A DNA stretch of 64,000 nt. It comes from Sporobacter termitidis DSM 10068. Lineage in GTDB: Bacteria > Bacillota > Clostridia > Oscillospirales > Oscillospiraceae. The stretch lies in assembly GCF_900130065.1 (NCBI RefSeq), contig NZ_FQXV01000002.1, forward strand, positions 62,001 to 126,000, written 5' to 3'. Of the stretch, positions 17,863 to 25,839 are shown in pieces. Every line of letters starts with the position of its first letter. The first letter of the stretch is position 1. The position numbers and the translations under genes are program-made. A model generated the notes under the pieces. That model saw nothing but the letters and a program-made list of their open reading frames with translations. It had not been told where the DNA came from and did no database searches.

Positions 17863-17907
17863 CAATATCGTGTGTCGATATCATTATATTATCGACATAC
17901 GATATTG
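17863..17907. promoter_or_regulatory. Probable PadR operator, 17-bp inverted repeat
   Basis: CAATATCGTGTGTCGAT (17863-17879) and ATCGACATACGATATTG (17891-17907) are inverted with one mismatch and an 11-base spacer, immediately upstream of the padR SD. Such long AT-rich dyads over the promoter are typical of PadR autoregulation. Confidence 0.8.
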
Positions 17908-18042
17908 TCAACGGCGCGCGCCGTTTTTTGTAAAAGCCCTGTGGAACGTTTTTACAACTCTTTTTCAACACCATGATGATTCCATGAATATGCCCTAGAT
18001 ACAATTGATACGACAATTGTACGAAAGAAAGGAGACATATTC

Positions 18043-18876
18043 ATGAATCCGGGATATCCGAAAGCCGGCAGGCGTGCTTCGAATTTGCGAAGGAAACGGC
18101 GGGACAGGCTTGAAAGGCTTCTGATCGCTCTGCTATGCGCCGGCGCAATCACCGCATGCTTTTTCTTCGTTAATTCCATCACCGCGGAAGCGGTCGCCAA
18201 AAATTCAAAAGAGGGCCTCCCGGCATCCGATGGCAAGTCATACAGCCCGGCAGACACGACGGACGGCGCCGTCATACATAAAGCCCCGGACGTTTCCAAG
18301 GCGCCTGAGGACACGGCAAACCAGTGGCAGCTTGTGCTGGTCAACGGCAAAAACCCGCTGTCCAAAGACTACGTGCCGCCGCTGGCCGCTGTGGGCCAGT
18401 ATAAATTTGACGAGCGTGCCGCCGACGCCCTGAAAAAGATGCTGGCGGACGCAAGGACCGCGGGCCTGTCGCCGATCATCTGCTCGGCCTACAGATCCTA
18501 CGATAAACAGATGTCGCTGTATAACAGCCAGGTGAGCAAGCAGGCGGCAAAAGGCCTCTCCTATGAGAAAGCGCGCGAGGAAGCGAAAAAAGTCGTGGCC
18601 TGTCCGGGGACAAGCGAGCACAATCTGGGCTTGGCCGCGGACATCGTTTCAAAAGACTATCAGCTGTTGGACGACGCGCAGGCGCAGACGCCCGAGGCGC
18701 AGTGGCTCAAGGACAACTGCTATAAATACGGTTTTATTCCCAGATATCCGCCGGACAAGTCCGATATCACCGGCATCATCTTTGAACCGTGGCATTACCG
18801 CTACGTCGGTGTCGAGGCCGCCACATATATCACGGAAAACAATCTGTGCCTTGAAGAATACTTAAATCAGCCGTAA
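18043..18876 (+). CDS. D-alanyl-D-alanine carboxypeptidase, VanY family
   Basis: 277 aa. An Arg-rich cytoplasmic start, one membrane anchor (LLIALLCAGAITACFFFV) and an extracellular VanY domain. Zn-peptidase motifs: ICSAYRSYDKQMSLYN, GTSEHNLGLAADIV (SxHxxGxAxD; His and Asp Zn ligands) and FEPWHYRYV (catalytic Glu, Zn His). It would trim D-Ala from peptidoglycan pentapeptides. GAAAGGAG precedes ATG 18043. Single gene; there are no vancomycin-resistance genes nearby, so a cell-wall maintenance role is likelier. Confidence 0.93.
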   Translation: MNPGYPKAGRRASNLRRKRRDRLERLLIALLCAGAITACFFFVNSITAEAVAKNSKEGLPASDGKSYSPADTTDGAVIHKAPDVSKAPEDTANQWQLVLVNGKNPLSKDYVPPLAAVGQYKFDERAADALKKMLADARTAGLSPIICSAYRSYDKQMSLYNSQVSKQAAKGLSYEKAREEAKKVVACPGTSEHNLGLAADIVSKDYQLLDDAQAQTPEAQWLKDNCYKYGFIPRYPPDKSDITGIIFEPWHYRYVGVEAATYITENNLCLEEYLNQP

Positions 18877-18909
18877 GCCAACGCTCAGCCGGCGACCCCT
18901 TGCGCAGAA

Positions 18910-18934
18910 AAAGGCACCCCGCCGGGGTGCCTTT
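18910..18934. terminator. Bidirectional terminator hairpin
   Basis: AAAGGCACCCC, loop GCC, GGGGTGCCTTT: an 11-bp stem between the convergent vanY and transglutaminase genes. T5 follows on the minus strand, T3 on the plus strand. Confidence 0.75.
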
Positions 18935-18980
18935 GCTGACTTCAGTAAACACACAAGCTGCCGCTGCAAATTGAGCAGCC

Positions 18981-20141
18981 TCACCACTCGCCCTGGACGA
19001 CCGCGTACTGGTGGTCGGCGTCAAAGCCGGCGCGGTCGAAATAGCTCCTCCCGCTGCTGCCGAACGTCGTATCGACATTGATCCACCTGTTTCCCGCCGG
19101 GTCGTACACCTGATTCCACGCGTGATCGCCCCATTCCGTGCCGCTGTAGCCCAGGCCCGTGACGAACCGGACCTTCACGTCAACGGCCCGGCACATGGCC
19201 ACGTAGAGGCAGGAGTAGTCAAAGCAGATGCCGGTTCTCGTATCGTAGGCGACGACGGCCCCGGAGGCGACCCTGGAGGAATCGGCGGCAACCGCCGCCG
19301 CCTTTTTGCTGTCGTAATCGATATTTTTGGCGACCCAGGTATAGAGAAGCTTGGCCTTGGCCTTCTGGTCCGTCTCTTTGCCGACGATGCTTTTTGCCTT
19401 CGCGTCGATATCCGCGTTGGATTTGACCGCGTCGCCGAGTGTCATCCCGTTGAAATAACGGATCAGATGGATATTGCGCGCCTCCAGGGATTCTGCGGCC
19501 TGTTTGAAGGAGTCGCCGAGCAGGACGGGGATTTTCTGCGCCCACTGGGAGCTTAAGAGCGGATCGAGGATCGTTTTGTCGATATACTGATACGCCCCGG
19601 ACGCGTCGATGCTCTTTTCCAGGGTCGAATTGCCGTTGTAGCTCACGTAAAAATTTAATAGGAGCGCGCAGATGACCACAAGGATCGCCGCCTTCGGCAG
19701 CTCCCATATCCCGCCCAGAATCCGCCGGACGACCCCGTTCATCCTGCCCATCGCCGAGGAAATCTTGTCCGTCAGCGGCACGATGACAAACCGGTAGACC
19801 GGCATGGTCAGAAGATATAAAAGCCCGCTGAGAAGCGCCGTGAGGATGGCCGCGACAATGACGAAAGACCAGATGTCCCTGCTCGTCACGAGGCTGTAAA
19901 ACGACGGGATCACCTTAAAAAGCTTTGTCAGGAGCGGGCTTTGGGTATCGTAGAGGAAATGCGTCGTCAGGTAGACCGACAGGATGATGGACGCCAGGAA
20001 TATCAGGCTGTTGAGCAGCGAGCCCAAAAGCCGCTGCATCCTGTAGCTGGAAAAGGGGCTGACCACGCCGATCAGGACCGGCACGGCCACCAGCCCGATC
20101 AAAACGACCGTGATGATATTGATGCTGCCGAAAAAATCCAT
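18981..20141 (-). CDS. Membrane protein with extracellular transglutaminase-like domain
   Basis: 386 aa. Five or so N-terminal membrane helices (residues ~5-170) resemble CvpA-type segments. They are followed by a transglutaminase-core domain in the C-terminal third, with Cys in TRTGICFDYSCLYVAMC, His in GDHAWNQVYDP and Asp in WINVDTTFG. Bacterial members are usually cysteine proteases or amidases rather than cross-linkers. SD GAAGGAG before ATG 20141 sets the start; the ten in-frame codons upstream lack an SD. It is followed on the same strand, after upstream GT genes, by no partner; substrate unknown. Confidence 0.85.
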   Translation of the reverse strand: MDFFGSINIITVVLIGLVAVPVLIGVVSPFSSYRMQRLLGSLLNSLIFLASIILSVYLTTHFLYDTQSPLLTKLFKVIPSFYSLVTSRDIWSFVIVAAILTALLSGLLYLLTMPVYRFVIVPLTDKISSAMGRMNGVVRRILGGIWELPKAAILVVICALLLNFYVSYNGNSTLEKSIDASGAYQYIDKTILDPLLSSQWAQKIPVLLGDSFKQAAESLEARNIHLIRYFNGMTLGDAVKSNADIDAKAKSIVGKETDQKAKAKLLYTWVAKNIDYDSKKAAAVAADSSRVASGAVVAYDTRTGICFDYSCLYVAMCRAVDVKVRFVTGLGYSGTEWGDHAWNQVYDPAGNRWINVDTTFGSSGRSYFDRAGFDADHQYAVVQGEW

Positions 20142-20214
20142 GGCTTCTCCTTCCGCCCGTCTTTGTCCCATTGTACCACATCGGGCGGATATTCGCCAAA
20201 TCCGGAATCACTAT

Positions 20215-21786
20215 TTACAACATATCCGGGGAGGCCTTTCCAGGCAGCCCGCGGTAGAGCCGCGAGATATAAAGGGCCGAGAGCATCGCGAAAACGGGGA
20301 GCAGGAAGTAGTGATACCTGTTCTGGCTTTCAAGCACCATGTGGAGGACCACCGTGCCGATCACCAGCAGAAAAAGCGCCAGCTCCGGCCCCGCGTCCTT
20401 TGTCCTGACAAGCCTGAGGCCGCAAAGCGCGGAAAAGAAGATGCCGAGCAGGTAGACATAATCGCTCCACCGGGTCATGGTGTCAATGACGCTCTGCCGT
20501 TCCGGCGTCAGTCCGCCCTGCTGGCCGAGGAAGAGGGAAACCCAGTACGCGCCATAGTCGTCGTTGCCCCACAGGTCCGTGAATTTCTCCATCGTCAGAT
20601 TCAGGACACCGGCGGGGTCGGCCGCGATGCGCCGGAGCGCCACATCGATGCAGGCCCGGTGCGCCGCTTCGGCGGAATCCGTGGCCGCAAACGCCTGGTC
20701 GAAAAACTCCGCGTCCTGCTGATTCCAGGCGCCCTTGGCGTCGATATTGACGCCCACCATGAGGTTATACCCATAGGAGACGGTGGCGCCCGGCAGCTTG
20801 TAGCCGATGGTATCGGAGATGGCGGCGGAGATGAGCCCGGAGCACAGCACATAAACCAGCAGTATGACAAGCGCGCGGAACCAGCCCTGGCAGGCGGCCC
20901 GGCTCAGCTTTCCGTGGAGCATCCTTTCGTTGACGTCGAACCGCACCCTTTGGGTCAAAAGGCTGAGCACCGCCGCCACCAGCAAAATCTGCGACAGAGG
21001 CCGGATCGCCGCGGAGAGCGCGAGCACAATCCCCGTGATGACGCATAGGAACATGGACCCCTCCGTATTGCCCAGCGTGGACGGATACTTGAACAGATAG
21101 ACAAAAAGCCAGACGGCCAGCAGCATCAGGCACGTGAAAACGGGCTCCGACGCGAGCACGGCCCCGTACAGGATCTGCGACGGCCAGAAGGCCGCCAGGA
21201 CCAGGGCGATCAGTCCGCCGAGCCGGGAGCTGAGCCGGCGGGCGATCCTGTAGGTCAGAAAAGCCGACAGCAGGCCCGCGGCCGCGTTGAGGTACAGCCC
21301 CGCCGCCACGGACGGCCCCGTGAGCCTGAAGAGCAGCGACAGAACGAACGGATAGCCGATAACGTGCGGAAATTTGGCAATATACGCCGAAGCGCCGAGC
21401 CCCCCTTGAGACAGCAGCACCGCGACATCGTAATACGTTTTGTAATCCGACGCGGGCGTGACCGGCATGTGCGCGATGACCAGGAGCCTCGCGAAAGCGC
21501 CGGCCGCCAGGACAGCCGCCGCGATAATACGCTCCGTTATTCTGCCGGCCGGCGTGTCCCCGGCCAGCCGCCGATGCAGCCGGAGGCGCCTTATAAGGCG
21601 CAAAAGCGCATACAGCAGCAAAAACGCGGCGGCGAGGGCGCAAATGGCGCCGCCATACCAAAGATACGGGTACTTTTTCGAGCCGGCCAGACTCAAAAGC
21701 CCGCTGAACAGGGCATAAGCGGCGCAGATTTCAAAAATCACCAGCGCCGCGTATGAAAACCAGCCTTTTTTTGTCGCCAAGCACAT
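20215..21786 (-). CDS. GT39-like polytopic membrane glycosyltransferase
   Basis: 523 aa with about ten to twelve hydrophobic helices and an early extracellular loop carrying acidic residues (MPVTPASDYKTYYDVAVLL), as in ArnT/PMT (GT-C fold) enzymes that use lipid-linked sugars. Further sequence: YIAKFPHVIGYPFVLSLLFR. The C-terminal helices (TVVLHMVLESQNRYHYFLLP) fit the same family. AGAGGA precedes ATG 21786. It lies 73 bases after the NfrB-like glycosyltransferase gene on the same strand, so the two could work on one surface polysaccharide or glycoprotein. Donor and acceptor unknown. Confidence 0.78.
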   Translation of the reverse strand: MCLATKKGWFSYAALVIFEICAAYALFSGLLSLAGSKKYPYLWYGGAICALAAAFLLLYALLRLIRRLRLHRRLAGDTPAGRITERIIAAAVLAAGAFARLLVIAHMPVTPASDYKTYYDVAVLLSQGGLGASAYIAKFPHVIGYPFVLSLLFRLTGPSVAAGLYLNAAAGLLSAFLTYRIARRLSSRLGGLIALVLAAFWPSQILYGAVLASEPVFTCLMLLAVWLFVYLFKYPSTLGNTEGSMFLCVITGIVLALSAAIRPLSQILLVAAVLSLLTQRVRFDVNERMLHGKLSRAACQGWFRALVILLVYVLCSGLISAAISDTIGYKLPGATVSYGYNLMVGVNIDAKGAWNQQDAEFFDQAFAATDSAEAAHRACIDVALRRIAADPAGVLNLTMEKFTDLWGNDDYGAYWVSLFLGQQGGLTPERQSVIDTMTRWSDYVYLLGIFFSALCGLRLVRTKDAGPELALFLLVIGTVVLHMVLESQNRYHYFLLPVFAMLSALYISRLYRGLPGKASPDML

Positions 21787-21859
21787 CGGTCCTCTCAGGT
21801 TGACGCCTCGGACTGCGCCGGGCCTCCGGATTCATATTGCCTCGCGGGCAGCAGTTTAT

Positions 21860-23869
21860 TCACGTCGCCAAAGCGACCGGCGCCGGTGCGGGCTCTGTAT
21901 CCCGGAGACCCATGTATTCCAGGATATCCGGCGTGAAGGCCTGATATCCCAGCGCCAGCACGGCCTGCTCCATGGTGATGGCGTCCCTGTCCAGCAGCCG
22001 GCCGACCGCCTCCCGCGCCGCCGTGGCGGGTCCGGCGCCGCCGTGAAGCGCCGCCAGAATACTCTGCCTTGCCGAATAGACAAAGCCGCAGTTTTCCCGC
22101 GCGACGCCAAGCAGCCCCGGGATTTTCTCGATGGGCGTGGCGTCGGCGGCGGCAAATACATAGCGTCCCTTTGAGGAAAACAGCGGATATACGGCCAACT
22201 CTTCCAGCAGGGTCCCGTCGAAATCCGCCGCCGCCCCGTTTGCAAACGGCGCGATGTCCCGGATGAACAGGCGGTGCTGGACATTGGCCACGGCCTCCAT
22301 CAGCTGTTCCTCCGTGACGGCGCCCTCGCTCAGCAGAATGTCGCCGATGCGCCGGCCTTCGGTCCGGCTTCGCCGCAGCGCCCCGCTCAGCGCGCTGACG
22401 CTCAGATACTGCTTCTCCAGGAGCACATCGCCCACATTGCGGTAATACCGGTAGAGGACGTGCCTGTTCAGAAAGGTGTGGTCGGTTTTGTTCCAGGCGA
22501 CCTTTCCCTTTTTCTTTTTCGTTCCGGCCCCCAGGAAATACAGCTTCCACGCCTTGAGCGTGGCCGTCAGGTTGATGATATTGCCCCAGACGAGCCGGAC
22601 GGGCATCAGCGGCGGAAGCAGGCAGGCCACGGCCATGCTCTTGAAGCCGTAAAAATTCGCGATGGCAACGGCCCGCATCGTCTGGCGGAAGACCATCATA
22701 AAGGTCAGGAAGACGCACAGCCCCCACGCGAGGGAGTGGCGGGTATACATGTCCGGCAGCGGGAGGAAAAGCGACAAAAGGAAATAGATAAAAACGAGAT
22801 AGCCGGGCAGGACCATCAGGTTGCTGGCCTTCGCCTTGGCGTCCTTGTACAGCGAATATCTGGCCGCAAAGCCCATTTTGCCGGTCCTGAATATATCGGA
22901 AATTTTGATGGACTGCATCGTAATGCCGTAGATCCAGCGCATTTTCTGCCTGGTCGCCGTTCTGAAGGTGTCGGGGAAGAAGCTGCGCGTGGCCACATAG
23001 TCCCACCGGACGGTATTGTTGTCCATGAGGCGCGGCACCCTTTCCAGCACGAAATGGATATTATAGCCCTTCTGCGTCAGCATGAGCGACAGCTTATAGT
23101 CCTCGGTCAGGCTGTCCTCCGGGAAAAGCGGCGCGCCGTGGAGCCCGTCCAGGATCACATGCGATATGACGAAGCCTGTCCCGGCCGAGGGCACCACCGC
23201 GGACATGGACTCCCGTGTGCCCATCGTCCTGTAATGGTTCTCGGCAAATTCGTCGGCATATGTACCGGTGGTCATGCTCCGGAAAACACTCCTGATATCC
23301 GGCATCTTCTGCAGCGGTATGACCGGGAACTGCAGCACGTCGTGCCGCTCTATGAGATAGTTCGTCAGCTTAAGCTCGTAAGGATGGACCACATCCTCCG
23401 AGTCGTGCACCGTCACCGAGAAAAACCTCCAGCGACGCTCTGTCTCAAACTGCCGTATGTACCGGAGCATATTGTTGATGTTGTCCGCCTTGCAGGTCGG
23501 CCCCGGGCGGCTGTTGACCACCATGTGGACGTTCTCATATTTCTCCCCGAGCCTTTCCACCGCCGCGATTGTCGGCGCGTCGTTGGGATACACGCCGATA
23601 AAAACGTGGTACATGGAAAGCGGATACTGCAGCGCGGCGATCATATTGTCTATGACGGGCTCTATAACGTTGTCCTCGTGCCAGGCGGCGATCATCACCG
23701 CCAAAAGCTTCGGCGGCACGGCGTCCAGCCGTTCGATGGGCAGGCGTTCCGGCGCGCCGTCCCTGATTTTCCTGACAATACTGATGATATCCCAGATGAG
23801 GTCGTCAATGCTGAACAGGACAAATCCCAGCGCGACCACGACCCCGATTATGCGAATGATGTGCTCCAT
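21860..23869 (-). CDS. NfrB-like family 2 glycosyltransferase with C-terminal MshEN (c-di-GMP-type) domain
   Basis: 669 aa. One N-terminal membrane helix is followed by a GT2 catalytic domain with processive-synthase motifs: KADN (128-130), DSED (156-159), TED (255-257) and QKMRW (308-312). Three or more membrane helices follow (350-430). From 470 there is a domain with two tandem motifs of the MshEN type: VGDVLLEKQYLSVSALSGAL starting at 479, then RIGDILLSEGAVTEEQLMEA from 507, exactly 29 residues apart, as in c-di-GMP-binding MshEN domains. A weaker third copy (AVGRLLDRDAITMEQAVLAL) lies near the C terminus. E. coli NfrB, which makes an exopolysaccharide under c-di-GMP control, has the same layout. 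Operon-like with the GT39-like gene. Confidence 0.82.
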   Translation of the reverse strand: MEHIIRIIGVVVALGFVLFSIDDLIWDIISIVRKIRDGAPERLPIERLDAVPPKLLAVMIAAWHEDNVIEPVIDNMIAALQYPLSMYHVFIGVYPNDAPTIAAVERLGEKYENVHMVVNSRPGPTCKADNINNMLRYIRQFETERRWRFFSVTVHDSEDVVHPYELKLTNYLIERHDVLQFPVIPLQKMPDIRSVFRSMTTGTYADEFAENHYRTMGTRESMSAVVPSAGTGFVISHVILDGLHGAPLFPEDSLTEDYKLSLMLTQKGYNIHFVLERVPRLMDNNTVRWDYVATRSFFPDTFRTATRQKMRWIYGITMQSIKISDIFRTGKMGFAARYSLYKDAKAKASNLMVLPGYLVFIYFLLSLFLPLPDMYTRHSLAWGLCVFLTFMMVFRQTMRAVAIANFYGFKSMAVACLLPPLMPVRLVWGNIINLTATLKAWKLYFLGAGTKKKKGKVAWNKTDHTFLNRHVLYRYYRNVGDVLLEKQYLSVSALSGALRRSRTEGRRIGDILLSEGAVTEEQLMEAVANVQHRLFIRDIAPFANGAAADFDGTLLEELAVYPLFSSKGRYVFAAADATPIEKIPGLLGVARENCGFVYSARQSILAALHGGAGPATAAREAVGRLLDRDAITMEQAVLALGYQAFTPDILEYMGLRDTEPAPAPVALAT

Positions 23870-23983
23870 TAATATCTTTTACTCCTATGGCTGCCGATAT
23901 TAATGATTATACATAATTCACAAATATCTCGTCAACATTCTGTTATATTTGTTAAATTTTCAAGAATTACCCTTCGCCTCAAA

Positions 23984-25333
23984 TTACTTCCTGGAAAAAG
24001 ATATAATGAGCTTTCCGTCGGCCCAGGCAATAGGACTCTGGCGTTTCAGGACGCCGCCGCTTTTATCCCTGGCAACGTCCCCCGTTCTGAAAACCGACAG
24101 CATCAGGCCGATCAGGAACAGGTTGATCATCATGGCTGCATTTCCGTAGGAGATGAGCGGCAGGGAGATGGGGTCCATCAGCGGATACCCCAGGTTGTAC
24201 AAGACGTAACCGAACACCTGCGCCGAAAACGTCAGCATGACAGACATCGCGATCAGCCGCCCGATAACGCTTTTCTGCCGGGCGCACAGCATAAAGCCCC
24301 GGACGGCGAAAAGCAGCAGCACGGCCATCACCGCGATAAAAGCCAGCCAGCCGGCGCTGTGGATGAGATTTGCCAGCAGCTGCGTCGTATCGGTCATCGG
24401 AGAGCGCAGCAGCTGCGCCGTATCGGCCGGCAGCGGTGCGCCGGGTCCGAGCAGCCTGGCGCTTGCCAGCATCTCCCTGATCGCTATGGCGAAATATCCG
24501 TACCCGTTCGGGTCGGCAAACGGGTCCAGCACAGCCGTAAGCCGCATTCCGAACATCCGCGACACCAGCAACAAAGCGGCGGCGAACGGAACGGCGGCGA
24601 TCAGGCCGCCGAACAGCTTGCTAACACCGAACCAATTTTTCACGATGGCCAGGAGCAGCAACGCAAAGCCGCAGAAGGCGAAAAGCAGCAGTCCGGCCAC
24701 CGTCGGCACCTGCAGCGCCATGAGGCACGGCAGCAAAAAGGCCAGGCAGCAGGCAATAAGGCCGCGATACCCTTTATTTCTCAGCGCATAGATGACGGCC
24801 GAGAAGCCCAGAGGAAAAAGCAAGGTCATAAACTCCGCATAGTATCTCCTGCCATTCAGGAGCGGCGAAAGCAAGGCGGCGGTCAAGGCGGCGGCCATGA
24901 GCAGAACGAAAAACGTCTTTGGATGCCGGCCGATCAGAGTGAAATCTGCGAAATAGGCCGCCGCCATGAGGCCCAGCCCGGCGGCCATAGCCAAAAGCTG
25001 GACCGGCAGCTCCCGGTCCCAGCCGCTGCGGACGATAACAAGCCGGATCACCAGCCCCGCCAATAAAAGCGCCGCCGTCAGAAAGAGCATGCTCCACTGG
25101 GGCTTGGGCCGGTGCGTGCGGTCCAGCCGCGCGCCGATGTCCACCGGGTCGCCCATCTGCGCGAGCGCGCGGCCGGTGGCTTCGTCCTCCGGCGCGCCGG
25201 CGGCGATATAGGCGTCCCGCTGGTCAACCAAATGATTTTCTATTTCCTCCGCGATCATGCCATGGGCCTTTTTCCACCGGACCTGGTCGCAGACCGTCTT
25301 TGAATACGCCTGGATTCTCTCAGTTGCCTGCAT
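23984..25333 (-). CDS. SEDS (FtsW/RodA)-like membrane protein with N-terminal permease-prefix domain
   Basis: 449 aa. Residues 1-70 are a soluble helical domain (KAHGMIAEEIENHLVDQRDA, ATGRALAQMGDPVDIGARLD) typical of the HAAS/permease-prefix domains that go with PadR regulators. The remainder is about ten helices with SEDS similarity: LDPFADPNGYGYFAIAIREM (usual LNPxxDPxGxGYQ) and PLISYGNAAMMINLFLIGLM (usual PFISYGGSS). The HTDF segment that carries the catalytic Asp of RodA/FtsW reads PADTAQLL here, so polymerase activity is doubtful. The start overlaps the padR stop by 14 bases. Confidence 0.8.
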   Translation of the reverse strand: MQATERIQAYSKTVCDQVRWKKAHGMIAEEIENHLVDQRDAYIAAGAPEDEATGRALAQMGDPVDIGARLDRTHRPKPQWSMLFLTAALLLAGLVIRLVIVRSGWDRELPVQLLAMAAGLGLMAAAYFADFTLIGRHPKTFFVLLMAAALTAALLSPLLNGRRYYAEFMTLLFPLGFSAVIYALRNKGYRGLIACCLAFLLPCLMALQVPTVAGLLLFAFCGFALLLLAIVKNWFGVSKLFGGLIAAVPFAAALLLVSRMFGMRLTAVLDPFADPNGYGYFAIAIREMLASARLLGPGAPLPADTAQLLRSPMTDTTQLLANLIHSAGWLAFIAVMAVLLLFAVRGFMLCARQKSVIGRLIAMSVMLTFSAQVFGYVLYNLGYPLMDPISLPLISYGNAAMMINLFLIGLMLSVFRTGDVARDKSGGVLKRQSPIAWADGKLIISFSRK

Positions 25334-25667
25334 AGCTGACCCCTCCGCCCAGCACCCTGTTTATCGCGCCGGAAAACCTGGTCCACTCGGTCTGCCTGTC
25401 CTTCAGCTGCGCCCGCCCCTTATCGGTCAGATGATAATACTTCCTGACCCGCAATGAATCGGCGTGGTCGTCATAGGAGCTGACCATGCCCTCGTTTTCA
25501 AGACCGTGCAGGATGGGATAGAGCGTGCCCGCCTTCAGGTTGAAGACCTCCTCCGATTTGCGGGCAAGCTCCTCAATCATCTGATATCCGTACATATCTC
25601 TCTCTTCCAGCAGCTTTAGTATCATCAGTGTCGTTCCGCCCGACAGCAGCCCTTTGTCCACCGCCAT
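25320..25667 (-). CDS. PadR-family transcriptional regulator
   Basis: 115 aa. MILKLLEERDMYGYQMIEEL and LKAGTLYPILHGLENEGMVS are the standard PadR helices; VRKYYHLTDKGRAQL is the wing. GGAGG precedes ATG 25667. It overlaps and presumably controls the downstream SEDS-like gene. A long inverted repeat at 25681-25725 directly upstream is the likely operator. It is distinct in sequence from the PadR at 17534-17845. Confidence 0.93.
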   Translation of the reverse strand: MAVDKGLLSGGTTLMILKLLEERDMYGYQMIEELARKSEEVFNLKAGTLYPILHGLENEGMVSSYDDHADSLRVRKYYHLTDKGRAQLKDRQTEWTRFSGAINRVLGGGVSYAGN

Positions 25668-25680
25668 AAAATCGCCTCCA

Positions 25681-25725
25681 ATATATAGATAGTCTATACA
25701 TATAATATATCGACCATCTATATAT
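25681..25725. promoter_or_regulatory. Probable PadR operator, 14-bp inverted repeat
   Basis: ATATATAGATAGTC (25681-25694) and GACCATCTATATAT (25712-25725) are inverted with one mismatch and a 17-base AT-rich spacer, just before the padR SD and covering its expected promoter. Confidence 0.78.
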
Positions 25726-25756
25726 GTCAAGTACCAAAAGGTGCTGGCCCCATAAA

Positions 25757-25818
25757 AATTCCCGCGGGGCTGCCCGGTCCTTAAGCACGGGACGCGGCGC
25801 ACCCTGCGGGAGTTTTTT
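25757..25818 (-). terminator. Terminator after URO-D family gene
   Basis: Minus strand: TCCCGCAGGG at the 5' side pairs with CCCCGCGGGA at the 3' side around an inner hairpin (GTCC/GGAC), followed by ATTTTTA. Confidence 0.65.
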
Positions 25819-25839
25819 GCGTTTCCTTATCCGATAGGA

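Noticed and set aside
18043-18876. Vancomycin-resistance gene
   Set aside because: VanY-family motifs are present but there are no vanHAX or vanRS genes; single cell-wall carboxypeptidases are common in Firmicutes.
22274-23872. 532-codon plus-strand open frame opposite the NfrB-like gene
   Set aside because: His/Arg/Gln-rich composition typical of antisense reading of a GC-rich gene; no SD and no motifs.
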